Made by a program: the position numbers and the translations under genes. DNA of 64,000 bases from positions 186,001-250,000 of the forward strand of contig NZ_FYEW01000002.1 of the NCBI RefSeq assembly GCF_900187375.1, given 5' to 3'. Positions 54,265-63,082 of the stretch are shown here, one piece after another. The first letter of the stretch is position 1, and each line of letters opens with the position of its first letter. This DNA is from Hymenobacter gelipurpurascens. Its GTDB lineage: Bacteria; Bacteroidota; Bacteroidia; Cytophagales; Hymenobacteraceae. Under the pieces are notes generated by a model. That model was given only the letters and a program-made list of their open reading frames with translations. It searched no databases and was not told the DNA's origin.

Positions 54265-54987
54265 ATGCTGAATCCTGTCATAGAGACTACTGACATTTCT
54301 AAGGTCTACCGCATGGGGACGGAGGAGATTCATGCCCTACAATCGGTATCCATTACCATTCAGCGCGGCGAGTACGTAGCCTTCATGGGCCCATCCGGCT
54401 CCGGAAAATCCACGCTGATGAATATCATTGGCTGTCTGGACACGCCCAGCAGCGGCCGTTACATTCTGAACGGCAAGGATGTCAGCAACATGACCGATAA
54501 CCAGTTGGCCGATGTGCGCAACCGGGAAATTGGGTTCGTGTTCCAATCGTTTAACCTGCTGCCCCGCGCCACCGCGCTCGATAACGTGGCCCTGCCGCTC
54601 ATTTATGCGGGCTATGGCAAATCGGAACGGCAGGCCATTGCCCACGAAGCGTTGCGTAGTGTAGGCCTGGCAGAACGCTCACTGCACCGGCCCAATGAAC
54701 TCAGTGGCGGCCAGCGCCAGCGCGTAGCCATTGCACGCGCCTTGGTCAACAACCCCAGCATTATCCTCGCCGACGAGCCTACCGGCGCCCTGGATACGCG
54801 CACCAGCCATGAGATTATGGACTTGTTCGAGGCTCTCTATGCCAAAGGCAATACCATTATTATGGTGACGCACGAAGAGGACATTGCGCGCTACGCCCAC
54901 CGCATTGTGCGTCTGCGCGATGGCCTCGTGGAGTCTGATACCATCAATCATGATGTCAACAGCCATCAGCAGTTGGTGAGCAAATAA
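54265..54987 (+). CDS. ABC transporter ATP-binding protein, MacB/LolD group
   Basis: ATPase of the LolD/MacB/FtsE-like group. The 240-residue protein has Walker [10 protein letters not shown] at 42-50, the Q-loop Gln94 in FVFQSFN, signature LSGGQ at 146-150, Walker B ILADEP at 167-172, and the switch His in MVTHEED. The [20 protein letters not shown] region is typical of this group, whose members drive mechanotransmission rather than classical transport. No matching permease lies beside it; it follows the 1018-residue membrane-TPR gene by 12 bases, which is the only membrane protein in the unit. Whether they work together is unknown. Confidence 0.92.
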   Translation: MLNPVIETTDISKVYRMGTEEIHALQSVSITIQRGEYVAFMGPSGSGKSTLMNIIGCLDTPSSGRYILNGKDVSNMTDNQLADVRNREIGFVFQSFNLLPRATALDNVALPLIYAGYGKSERQAIAHEALRSVGLAERSLHRPNELSGGQRQRVAIARALVNNPSIILADEPTGALDTRTSHEIMDLFEALYAKGNTIIMVTHEEDIARYAHRIVRLRDGLVESDTINHDVNSHQQLVSK

Positions 54988-55087
54988 GCTCACGTCATTT
55001 GGCAGCAGGCAACAGGATTACGATGGGGCCGCAACTTTTAGCCAAGCTGCCTGTCTCTGTAGTACTTTCTGTTTTACGTTCCTGCTT

Positions 55088-55636
55088 TTGAAAATCTATA
55101 CCAAGACCGGCGACCAAGGCCTCACCTCCCTCATCGGCGGTACCCGCGTACCCAAATCCAGCCTGCGCATCGACTGCTACGGCACCGTAGATGAGCTCAA
55201 CTCCTACATCGGCCTGGTGCGCGATCAGGAAGTAAATGCCGCTCGTAGGCCACTGCTGAAGGAAATCCAGGACCGCCTCTTCACCATTGGCTCCTCGCTG
55301 GCTTCCGATCCGGAAAAATCAAAGATGAAGATTCCGGATTTGCACGCCGAAGACATTGCGCTGCTGGAGCAGGAAATGGACCGCATGAATGAAACGCTGC
55401 CTGAGTTGCGCGTATTCATCTTGCCCGGTGGCCACCCTGCCGTATCATTTGCCCACGTGGCCCGGTGCGTCTGCCGGCGCGCAGAGAGGCTTGTTATCCA
55501 CCTGCGCGAGGATTCGTTTGTGGCTGACCTCGTGGTCATGTACCTCAACCGTTTGTCTGACTACCTCTTCGTGCTCAGCCGCCAAATGGCCCACGAGCTA
55601 GGCGCCGAAGAAGTTAGCTGGAAGCCCCGGATGTAA
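55088..55636 (+). CDS. cob(I)alamin adenosyltransferase, PduO type
   Basis: Transfers the adenosyl group of ATP to cob(I)alamin, making coenzyme B12. The 182-residue protein begins with the ATP-binding KIYTKTGDQGLTSL (TTG start at 55088), then GTVDELNSYIGLVRD (about 32-46). It contains the second conserved segment CVCRRAERLV (about 127-136) and ends LNRLSDYLFVLSRQ...A. All are typical of PduO/MMAB enzymes. No B12-dependent enzyme lies in the window. Confidence 0.94.
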   Translation: MKIYTKTGDQGLTSLIGGTRVPKSSLRIDCYGTVDELNSYIGLVRDQEVNAARRPLLKEIQDRLFTIGSSLASDPEKSKMKIPDLHAEDIALLEQEMDRMNETLPELRVFILPGGHPAVSFAHVARCVCRRAERLVIHLREDSFVADLVVMYLNRLSDYLFVLSRQMAHELGAEEVSWKPRM

Positions 55637-55778
55637 GGAGAAGTCCCTCCGTTTTTCACCCCTCGATCTGCGGCTCGGCCGCCCCCTTTTTCCACCCCAA
55701 AACCAGCAGCGGGCTGCCGTCGTTTCAAGACTCCCGCCCGACGCTATTCGTTTCCCTTCCCACCCACCTCCTCCGCTT

Positions 55779-56843
55779 ATGCTTGACACCCTCACTATCC
55801 AGACCCAGCGCACCAGCGCTTCGCGTCTGCCCGAAGTAGACTTCGACCATCTTGACTTCGGCAAGACCTTCTCCGACCATATGCTGGTAGTTGACTACCA
55901 CGATGGCGAGTGGCAGGAGCCCCAGATTGTTCCTTTCGGCGACATGGCCGTAAGCCCGGCTAATTCTGCTCTGCACTATGGCCAGGCCATTTTCGAGGGC
56001 ATGAAGGCCTACAAAAACGAGAAAGGCGAGGTATATATCTTTCGCCCTTCCGATAACTTACACCGCCTGAATGCTTCGGCCGAGCGCATGTGCATGCCTA
56101 CGGTTCCGGAGGAGCTCTTTATGCAGGGCCTCACCCAGCTCCTGCGTCTGGACAACGAATGGATTCCGAGTTTTGCAGGCAGTGCGCTATACATCCGGCC
56201 CTTTATGTTTGCCACCGATGGCATGCTGGGAGTGCGTCCCTCCGACTCCTACCGGTTCATGATTATTACGTGCCCCGTAGGCCTGTATTACAATAAGCCG
56301 CTACGTGTGCGCTTCGAGGAGAAGTATGTGCGCTCTGCTGAAGGCGGCGCTGGCTTCGCTAAAAATGCCGGCAACTACGGTGCGGCCATGTACCCCACCA
56401 AGCTAGCGCAGCAGGAAGGCTACAACCAGCTCATCTGGACCGATGCTTCGGAACACCGCTACGTAGAAGAATCAGGCACCATGAACGCCATGTTCGTGAT
56501 TGATGGCCGCGTGATAACGCCCGCGCTCAGCTCGTCTATTCTGGATGGCATCACGCGCCGCAGCGTGCTCCAACTGGCTCGCGACTGGGATATTCCGGTA
56601 GAAGAACGGAAGGTGTCTGCTCTGGAAATTCTGGCGGCTCAGGCCAATGGCACGCTGCAGGAAGCTTTTGGGGTAGGCACGGCCGCCACCATTGCTCCCA
56701 TGTCGGTAATTGGCTATCAGGGTGAGGACTACCCCTTGCCCACTCCTCCGGCCAACGCCTTCTCTCACCGCGTTTCAGAAGCCCTGGCGGCTATCCGTAG
56801 TGGCCTAGCCCCCGACCCACACGGCTGGATGGTACGGGTATAA
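55779..56843 (+). CDS. ilvE: branched-chain amino acid aminotransferase
   Basis: PLP-dependent (fold type IV) transaminase for Leu, Ile and Val. The 354-residue protein is of the type II (long) form. Motifs include HYGQAIFEGMKAY (about 66-78), IFRPSDNLHRLNASAERM, FAKNAGNYGAAM with PLP Lys at 195, and YVEESGTMNAMFVI further on. GITRRSVLQLA also matches the family. The gene stands between the cobalamin adenosyltransferase and prfB; a strong hairpin ends it. Confidence 0.95.
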   Translation: MLDTLTIQTQRTSASRLPEVDFDHLDFGKTFSDHMLVVDYHDGEWQEPQIVPFGDMAVSPANSALHYGQAIFEGMKAYKNEKGEVYIFRPSDNLHRLNASAERMCMPTVPEELFMQGLTQLLRLDNEWIPSFAGSALYIRPFMFATDGMLGVRPSDSYRFMIITCPVGLYYNKPLRVRFEEKYVRSAEGGAGFAKNAGNYGAAMYPTKLAQQEGYNQLIWTDASEHRYVEESGTMNAMFVIDGRVITPALSSSILDGITRRSVLQLARDWDIPVEERKVSALEILAAQANGTLQEAFGVGTAATIAPMSVIGYQGEDYPLPTPPANAFSHRVSEALAAIRSGLAPDPHGWMVRV

Positions 56844-56870
56844 CCATATCAAACAGGCCTAGCAAGTGGC

Positions 56871-56924
56871 CTACATAAATAATGAGGCCGGCTCCTGATG
56901 GAGCCGGCCTCATTATTTATGTAG
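56871..56924 (+). terminator. 25-base perfect hairpin after ilvE
   Basis: Arms 56871-56895 and 56900-56924 are exact reverse complements over 25 bases, core GAGGCCGGCTCC / GGAGCCGGCCTC, loop TGAT. Motif copies ACAGGCCTAG and GTGGCCTAC lie between the stop and the stem. Confidence 0.8.
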
Positions 56925-56971
56925 ACCTTTGAAGCATAACTATTCTTTTCATCATTCACATTTTTGTCCCG

Positions 56972-58049
56972 ATGACCCACGAACAGGTGAAGGACTTGAA
57001 GGGCCGCGCTGAGGCCCTGAGGAGGTATCTTTGACTACGATAATCGTAAAGCACAAATAGTAGAAGCCGAGAAGCAAACCACCGCCCCCGGCTTCTGGGA
57101 CGACTCCAAGAAGGCTGAGGCCGTCATGCGCGACATCAAATCCATCAAAGTGTGGACGGATGATTACGAAGCGGTTGAAAAGAAGCTCGGCGACGTAGAA
57201 GTACTCTACGACTTCTACCGCGAAGGCGACGTGACGGAACCGGAAATGCAACAGGAGTTCCAAGCCGCCGAGCAGGCCGTAGAGCGCTTGGAGTTCAAGC
57301 GCATGCTCTCCGATGAGGAAGACCAGTTTTCCGCCATTCTGGACATCAACCCTGGAGCCGGCGGCACCGAAAGCCAGGACTGGGCCGAAATGCTCATGCG
57401 CATGTACATCATGTGGGGCGAGAAGCAGGGCTTCACGGTACGCCAGGTAAGCTATCAGCCCGGCGAAGGTGGCGGCATTAAGTCGGCCTCGTTGGAAATA
57501 GATGGTCCGTTTGCGTACGGTTACATGAAAAGCGAAATCGGGGTACACCGCCTCGTGCGCATGTCTCCCTTCGATAGTAGTGGCCGGCGCCATACCTCAT
57601 TTGCCTCCGTTTTTGCCTATCCGGTAATTGATGACACTATCAATATCCAGATAAACCCCGCCGACATTACCTGGGACACATTCCGGGCCGGCGGTGCCGG
57701 CGGCCAGAACGTGAATAAGGTTGAAACTGCTGTTCGTCTCACTCACGCTCCTTCAGGCATCATCATCGCGGTCCAGATTGAGCGTAGTCAGCTCATGAAC
57801 AAGGAACACGCTTTGCGCATGCTCAAGTCGCGGCTTTACCAGATCGAAATGGACAAGCGAAACGCAGAACGGGCAGTGGTGGAAGCCGGCAAAAAGCGTA
57901 TTGATTTTGGCTCCCAGATCCGCAATTACGTTTTGCACCCATACAAACTCATCAAGGACCTCCGCACCGGCATAGAGCGCACTGATGTACAGAACGTGTT
58001 GGATGGAGACCTGGAAGAGTTTATCAAAGGCTATCTGATGCAAAGCTAG
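56972..58049 (+). CDS. prfB: peptide chain release factor 2, with programmed +1 frameshift
   Basis: Releases the finished chain at UGA and UAA stops. It is read in two parts, 56972-57031 and 57033-58049, joined by a +1 shift; total 358 residues. The first frame gives [20 protein letters not shown] and then meets TGA at 57032. The second frame continues [15 protein letters not shown]. The slip site is AGGAGG-TAT-CTT-TGA-C, the classic prfB form. Release-factor motifs are SPF at 198-200 (stop codon reading) and GGQ at 243-245 (hydrolysis). The shift lets the cell sense its own RF2 level. The stop TAG is within GCTAGGCCACT. Confidence 0.96.
57020..57035 (+). promoter_or_regulatory. prfB programmed +1 frameshift site
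   Basis: AGGAGG (57020-57025), TAT, then CTT TGA C (57029-57035). The internal Shine-Dalgarno-like AGGAGG lies three bases before the CTT slippery codon. The P-site tRNA moves from CTT to TTT and the ribosome reads GAC next. Confidence 0.95.
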
Positions 58050-58098
58050 GCCACTACATGTGCCTCTGATATACAGCATGCTCCACGCACTGCACATA

Positions 58099-58130
58099 AA
58101 AAAGGGCTACCCAGTTGGGTAGCCCTTTTT
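58099..58130. terminator. bidirectional terminator between prfB and SusD
   Basis: Perfect 15-base arms AAAAAGGGCTACCCA / TGGGTAGCCCTTTTT with a two-base spacer (probably a four-base loop), 49 bases after prfB and 21 bases beyond the SusD stop. Confidence 0.85.
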
Positions 58131-58150
58131 GTTTATCTACTGGCAGTGGT

Positions 58151-59809
58151 TTAGTCCACTACATCCCAGAAGATTTTGGTGAACTGCGTAGTCCCAGTTG
58201 GGATGTTGCCTTGGTTCGTGCTCACCTCGGTCTGTGGATACAGCAAACGCGTAGGCAGCTTGTCAGGACGTGGCGATGCAGAACGCGACGAAACCGTGAA
58301 CTTAGGCAGCGCGGTACGACGATAATCGTCCCATGCTTCAGTGCTAGCAACGGTGTTCTCCGCCAGGTATTTCTGGTAGATGATAACCGACTGCTTACCC
58401 AATTCAGCACCTGCAGATATAGCAGCGTCATAGTCTACTAGTGGGTTGCCAACGTTGTCAGCAATATACTTCTCATAGGCCAGTACTACAGGGTTTGTAG
58501 AAGGCACCTGAGGAGTAGAAGCAGGGTTAGCTTCCAATGTAGTAGGAGCTGCGTTGCCAAGACGGTACGTCTGCAGGAACGAAGCCTTAATACCATCCAG
58601 GTAATCTACTTTAGCAGCAGCTTCACCACCCGTAAACAGACCACGCGTCTCTGCTTCAGCTTTGGAGAACTTATGTTCTGCCAACAGCATCAGAACAGTC
58701 GGGGCGTTAGCACCTCTGAGGAAAGTACCGCCAGCAGGATTATTGGCATTTGACACTAGGAAGCGCGAGCCAACAGTGGCATCGGTGGCAACGAAACGAG
58801 GAGGGCTAGTTTCACCTAGGTCGGTTCCAACATACTGAGGAACAGCTTTACCATCTACAGTACGCTTACCTACAGTGTAGAGCTGCGTAATGCGGGGGTC
58901 TTTGTTGCTTTCATACTGACGGATGATATAGTTTGTGGGCATCACAAAGCTATACTCCGAAGTAGGGTTAATTGCGCCAGGAGCGTAGCCGTAACGGGTG
59001 AAGAACGGGTTCTGCTGACCAGCGTTGGTGGAGTAGTTAGGCTGTACCACTACATCCGTGGTAATAAAGCCATCGGCAGCACTCTGCGTCTGCAGCGTAG
59101 CCATTTCACTCTTTACATAATCTTTTAGGCTAGGTACCTGCGACTCACGAAGCAGAATACGCAGACGCAGGCTGTTAGCAAACTGCTTCCAGCGCGACAT
59201 AACGCCACCAAAGACAACGTCTTCAGAGCTTACCTTACGACCAGTAGCCGCAGCTGCATTGATATCAGCAACAGCACCTTTTAGCTGTACAACAAGGTCT
59301 TTATAGATGTCTTCGGCCTTATCATAGGTAGGAGTAGTGTTGCCAATACCCTGCAATGCATTCGTGTAAGGCACGTCACCATATTGGTCTACCAACAGTA
59401 GGTAGTTATACACCTTCATGATGCGCGCAATAGCCGCATGATTAGGGTAGCCATTTGCACTCCCATTTTGCTGAATGAGGTTATAGTCATTCAGGTTATC
59501 ATAGGTGGTGTTAAACAGACCCGAGTAATAGTTAGTAGTATAGTTATACGTCTGCTCCGAAGAGAAGCCGCTAACTGTACCAGACTTACCCCAATAGCCT
59601 ACAGCAAAGCTGGAATAGCTATTGTAGTTGTTCTCACCCAGGTTGCCATTGTAGTTGGCAGCCGTTGTAACCAGTGCTGTAGCTAGCTGAGCATCTGGAG
59701 TTACAGAGGTTTGTTGGTTAGGGTTATCATTGATGTCGAGGAACGACTCGCACCCAGTTGTCGCAGACGCAAGCGTTGCTGCCAACAGGACTCTTAAATG
59801 TACTTTCAT
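58151..59809 (-). CDS. SusD/RagB-family lipoprotein (SusD-like 2 type)
   Basis: Ligand-binding partner of the adjacent SusC receptor. The 552-residue protein has a lipobox ATTGC (Cys20) and a mature start ESFLDINDNPNQQTSV, which is typical of the second SusD-like group. Further marks are LLVDQYGDVPYTNALQG (about 133-149), the KWYxANSLRLR-like segment RWKQFANSLRLRILLRE, and the end region AWDDYRRTALPKF with TRLLYPQTE. It lies 12 bases after its SusC gene. No enzyme genes are beside the pair. Confidence 0.92.
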   Translation of the reverse strand: MKVHLRVLLAATLASATTGCESFLDINDNPNQQTSVTPDAQLATALVTTAANYNGNLGENNYNSYSSFAVGYWGKSGTVSGFSSEQTYNYTTNYYSGLFNTTYDNLNDYNLIQQNGSANGYPNHAAIARIMKVYNYLLLVDQYGDVPYTNALQGIGNTTPTYDKAEDIYKDLVVQLKGAVADINAAAATGRKVSSEDVVFGGVMSRWKQFANSLRLRILLRESQVPSLKDYVKSEMATLQTQSAADGFITTDVVVQPNYSTNAGQQNPFFTRYGYAPGAINPTSEYSFVMPTNYIIRQYESNKDPRITQLYTVGKRTVDGKAVPQYVGTDLGETSPPRFVATDATVGSRFLVSNANNPAGGTFLRGANAPTVLMLLAEHKFSKAEAETRGLFTGGEAAAKVDYLDGIKASFLQTYRLGNAAPTTLEANPASTPQVPSTNPVVLAYEKYIADNVGNPLVDYDAAISAGAELGKQSVIIYQKYLAENTVASTEAWDDYRRTALPKFTVSSRSASPRPDKLPTRLLYPQTEVSTNQGNIPTGTTQFTKIFWDVVD

Positions 59810-59821
59810 TGATAGAGCAGA

Positions 59822-62800
59822 TTAAAGGGTTACGTTAAGAGTAGCCCCGTAAAACTTGGTTGGAGGGGTTTGCAATACACTGTTGATACCGATGGCATTG
59901 CTGCCAGCTGCCGTGCCGCTGAATTCAGGGTCGGTGTAAATGTTCTCTTTCGGTACCCATGTAAAGATATTCCGGCCGAAAAGATTCACTGAAGCACCTT
60001 TAACCAATCCAATTTTCGACACGAGAGTAGTAGGCAGTGCGTAGCTCAGCGAAACCTCCCGGATTTTAAAGAATTTACCCGTAGTCACGTAGTTTTCGGC
60101 TACACCAGTGTTCCAGTTAGGCGTGTTAGCCCAGAACTCCGAGCCACCAGGGGTCAGGCCCGAGGTGTTTGGTACATACGTTACACCGCCATCGGTAGAA
60201 ATTGCCGAGTTAGGATATACGAAGTCCTGACGGCCATACTGCGTGCTGCGTACACCGCTACCCGTGAAGTCGAGGTTTTCACCAATGGTGTTGTACACCA
60301 CATAACCCGTACGGAGTTCGCCCTGGCCAGCCAGCGTCAGACCCTTGAAAGTAAGGCTGGTGTTGAAACCATACCGATACTTTGGTTGGGTATTACCGAA
60401 GATCTTGGTATCCGTAGCAATAATTGGGGCGTAACGCACCAGAGTTGCGTCGTTCGGATCAGCCACCTTCTGCATTTTCACCTGGCCATCAGCAGTGCGC
60501 TGGTAGTAGGTACCCTGCAGCACGGGGAAAGGCTGACCTGGGATAGCAAACAAATCGGCGTTCGTGCTCTGGCGGCCGCTACCAGTCAGGTTGAGCTGTG
60601 GCAGGCCGTTTGGCAGTGAAATAACTTCGTTGTTGTTATAGTTGAAGTTACCACCTACTGTGAACGTAAAGCCGTTCTCAAGGCGTACTGGCGTAATGTT
60701 CAGGTCAGCTTCAACACCTTGGTTTTGCACTTCACCAGCATTGAGCAGCAAGGTTTGGTAACCTGCAGCACCTGAGATACTGGTTTGTACTGTCTGGTTC
60801 GTGCTTCGCTGGCTGTAATACGTAACAGCACCAGCAACCCGGCGCTTCAAGAAGCTCAGTTCAACACCTGCTTCAATGGAACGGGTTTCTTCAGGCAAAA
60901 GACCTGGCTGTACTAGGCCACCATTCGCCGTATAGGAAGCTGTATTTCCGAAGGGGAAACCAGCACCCAGGCCATATGTTGAGGCCAGTTGATAAGCACC
61001 TCCCGTGTTATACACACCGAAAGCTGTTGCGCCTTGCAAGTTTACTTGGCTAACCTTGGAGATACCTCCACGGATCTTGCCGTAATCGAGCCACGAAACA
61101 TCCTTCAAGGCAGGTACAGCATTCGTGAAAACGAAAGATGCATCTACGCCTGGGTAGTAGAAGCTCCGGTTGTCAGGATCCAGAACTGAGATGTTGTCGT
61201 TGCGTAGCGAGCCGTGCAGGTACAGGAAATCCTTGTAGCCTACAGTCAGATCAGCATAGAAAGCGTACAAGCGGGTGCGCGCTCGGGCATCTCCACCATT
61301 GAGAATACCTACACGGTTTGCCAGATTAAAACCGTCACCAACAACAGGAACAGCCAGTGCACTAGAGCTTACAAAGTTGTAGCGGCTGTCAGTTTGCTGA
61401 ATGTTATTGCCCAAGATGGCCTGCACGCTGATATCGCCGAACGTTTTGTCCATGCTCAGGAACAGGTCCGAGTTGATACGCGTAAAGTTGCTGGCCAGAT
61501 CCTGTACAAAACCAGGATAGCTGGCAATCTGCTTCGGCGATCCTGGAGCAAGCGAGAACTTATTCTGCGTAGTTAGGCTGGTCTGACCGATGGAGGTAGT
61601 ACCTAAGCGATAGTTTACCTTAACCCAATCCGTCAGTTTATAAGACAGGTCGATGTTACCCTGCACCGTATTACGACGATCCTTCGTGCGGTTTGCATCA
61701 AGGATGAAGTACGGGTTGTAGTAGTAGGCGTTGTAGTAACCGTAGTTTGGCTCAGCAAACGGGTTGTTTACATAGTCTTTGTACGACGTGAGAGGAGCCA
61801 TTACCGTCGTGTTGAACACGTTCCAGTACACCGAAGTGTTCCGGTCCAGGTTCGAGGTAACATCAGCAACCTGCTGCGAGTATGACATGTTGAAGCCAAC
61901 ATTCAAGCGGCCCATTTCCCGTGACGCATTGAAGCGGAAAGAGTTCCGGTCAAACTTGTCCTTTGGGACGATACCGTTGTTGTGCAGGTTCTGGTAAGAG
62001 GCAAAGAACTTGTTCTTCTCATCACCACCCGAGAACGATACGCCGTTCTGCATTTGGTAGCCTGTGTTGAAGAAATCTTTTTTCTCATTAGGACGGGCTT
62101 CATACGACAGCATTTGCACGCTACCATCAGCTAGTTCCTGACCAAAAGGACGCATGGAACCATCGAAACGAGGACCGTACTGCTGGTTTTCGTAACCCTG
62201 ATATTGGTAAGTATAGTCGTCTACTTTGTTGTTGGGGTCAAAGAAGAGTCCAGCCTTTGCATTTGCAGAGTTGTTATACCAGTCTGGCGAACCAGGTCCG
62301 AATTCTTCCTGGAACTTAGGCAGGAACGAAATGGACTCGAATTGCGAAGTATGTGAGAAAGTAACCTGCGAAGAAGTACCACCCTTTTTCGTAGTGATAA
62401 TCAGTGCGCCGTTAGATGCCTGCGAACCATATAGAGCGGCTGCGTTAGCACCTTTCAGCACGTCGATAGAAGCAACGTCATCTGGGTTCAGTGCGCCCAA
62501 AACGTCGTTCGTAGAAATAACGCCGTCAATTACGATCAGCGCTTCGTTGTTACCGGTCAGCGAACGGCTACCACGCAGCGTTACACGGGGGGCTGCAGTT
62601 ACGCTGTTGTTCAGAGTCTGAATCTGCAGACCCGAAACTTTACCGGCTAGGCCGTTGGCTACGTTCGTAACACGGGCCTGAGTAAGCTCTTTGCTGTCGA
62701 GAGAAGCGGTTGCATAACCAACCTGCTGCTGCTGACGCTGGATGCCCAAGGCACCCGTTACAACTACTTCACCTAGTTGCTTAGAATCGGCTCCCAGACC

Positions 62801-63082
62801 AATATCAATGGTGGAAGCATCACCGATAGCCCGCTCTACAGCAACAAAGCCGATAGACGAGAAGGTGAGGGTAGTTGCAGAAGCTGGGGCACTAATGGTA
62901 TAGCTACCATCAGCGTTTGTTGAAACGCCAATAGTGGTTCCTTTCACCAGTACCGTTACACCAGGTAGGCCTTGGCCATTAGAGCGGTCAGTAACCCGTC
63001 CTGAGATTTGACGATTCTGCGCGGCCGCCTGCTGCAACAGTACGGGCGCGACAAGAGCCGCCGTTAATAAAATTTTTCGCAT
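59822..63082 (-). CDS. SusC/RagA-family TonB-linked outer-membrane receptor
   Basis: The 1086-residue transporter has a signal peptide (cleavage after AAAQ, about 22), a carboxypeptidase-regulatory-like domain (about 24-96: ISGRVTDRSNGQGLPGVTV), and the plug start GEVVVTGALGIQRQQ. The SusC motif TLRGSRSLTGNNEALIVIDGV lies near 170-190, followed by IDVLKGANAAALYGSQASNGALIITTKKG. The rest is a large barrel ending FYGATLNVTL. Its N-terminal domain closely resembles that of the divergent partial gene at 63870, so they are paralogues. SusD follows 12 bases later. Confidence 0.94.
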   Translation of the reverse strand: MRKILLTAALVAPVLLQQAAAQNRQISGRVTDRSNGQGLPGVTVLVKGTTIGVSTNADGSYTISAPASATTLTFSSIGFVAVERAIGDASTIDIGLGADSKQLGEVVVTGALGIQRQQQQVGYATASLDSKELTQARVTNVANGLAGKVSGLQIQTLNNSVTAAPRVTLRGSRSLTGNNEALIVIDGVISTNDVLGALNPDDVASIDVLKGANAAALYGSQASNGALIITTKKGGTSSQVTFSHTSQFESISFLPKFQEEFGPGSPDWYNNSANAKAGLFFDPNNKVDDYTYQYQGYENQQYGPRFDGSMRPFGQELADGSVQMLSYEARPNEKKDFFNTGYQMQNGVSFSGGDEKNKFFASYQNLHNNGIVPKDKFDRNSFRFNASREMGRLNVGFNMSYSQQVADVTSNLDRNTSVYWNVFNTTVMAPLTSYKDYVNNPFAEPNYGYYNAYYYNPYFILDANRTKDRRNTVQGNIDLSYKLTDWVKVNYRLGTTSIGQTSLTTQNKFSLAPGSPKQIASYPGFVQDLASNFTRINSDLFLSMDKTFGDISVQAILGNNIQQTDSRYNFVSSSALAVPVVGDGFNLANRVGILNGGDARARTRLYAFYADLTVGYKDFLYLHGSLRNDNISVLDPDNRSFYYPGVDASFVFTNAVPALKDVSWLDYGKIRGGISKVSQVNLQGATAFGVYNTGGAYQLASTYGLGAGFPFGNTASYTANGGLVQPGLLPEETRSIEAGVELSFLKRRVAGAVTYYSQRSTNQTVQTSISGAAGYQTLLLNAGEVQNQGVEADLNITPVRLENGFTFTVGGNFNYNNNEVISLPNGLPQLNLTGSGRQSTNADLFAIPGQPFPVLQGTYYQRTADGQVKMQKVADPNDATLVRYAPIIATDTKIFGNTQPKYRYGFNTSLTFKGLTLAGQGELRTGYVVYNTIGENLDFTGSGVRSTQYGRQDFVYPNSAISTDGGVTYVPNTSGLTPGGSEFWANTPNWNTGVAENYVTTGKFFKIREVSLSYALPTTLVSKIGLVKGASVNLFGRNIFTWVPKENIYTDPEFSGTAAGSNAIGINSVLQTPPTKFYGATLNVTL

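Noticed and set aside
57026..57033. TATCTTTG resembles a -7 promoter box.
   Set aside because: It is the TAT-CTT-TG part of the prfB frameshift site and its presence is explained by that.
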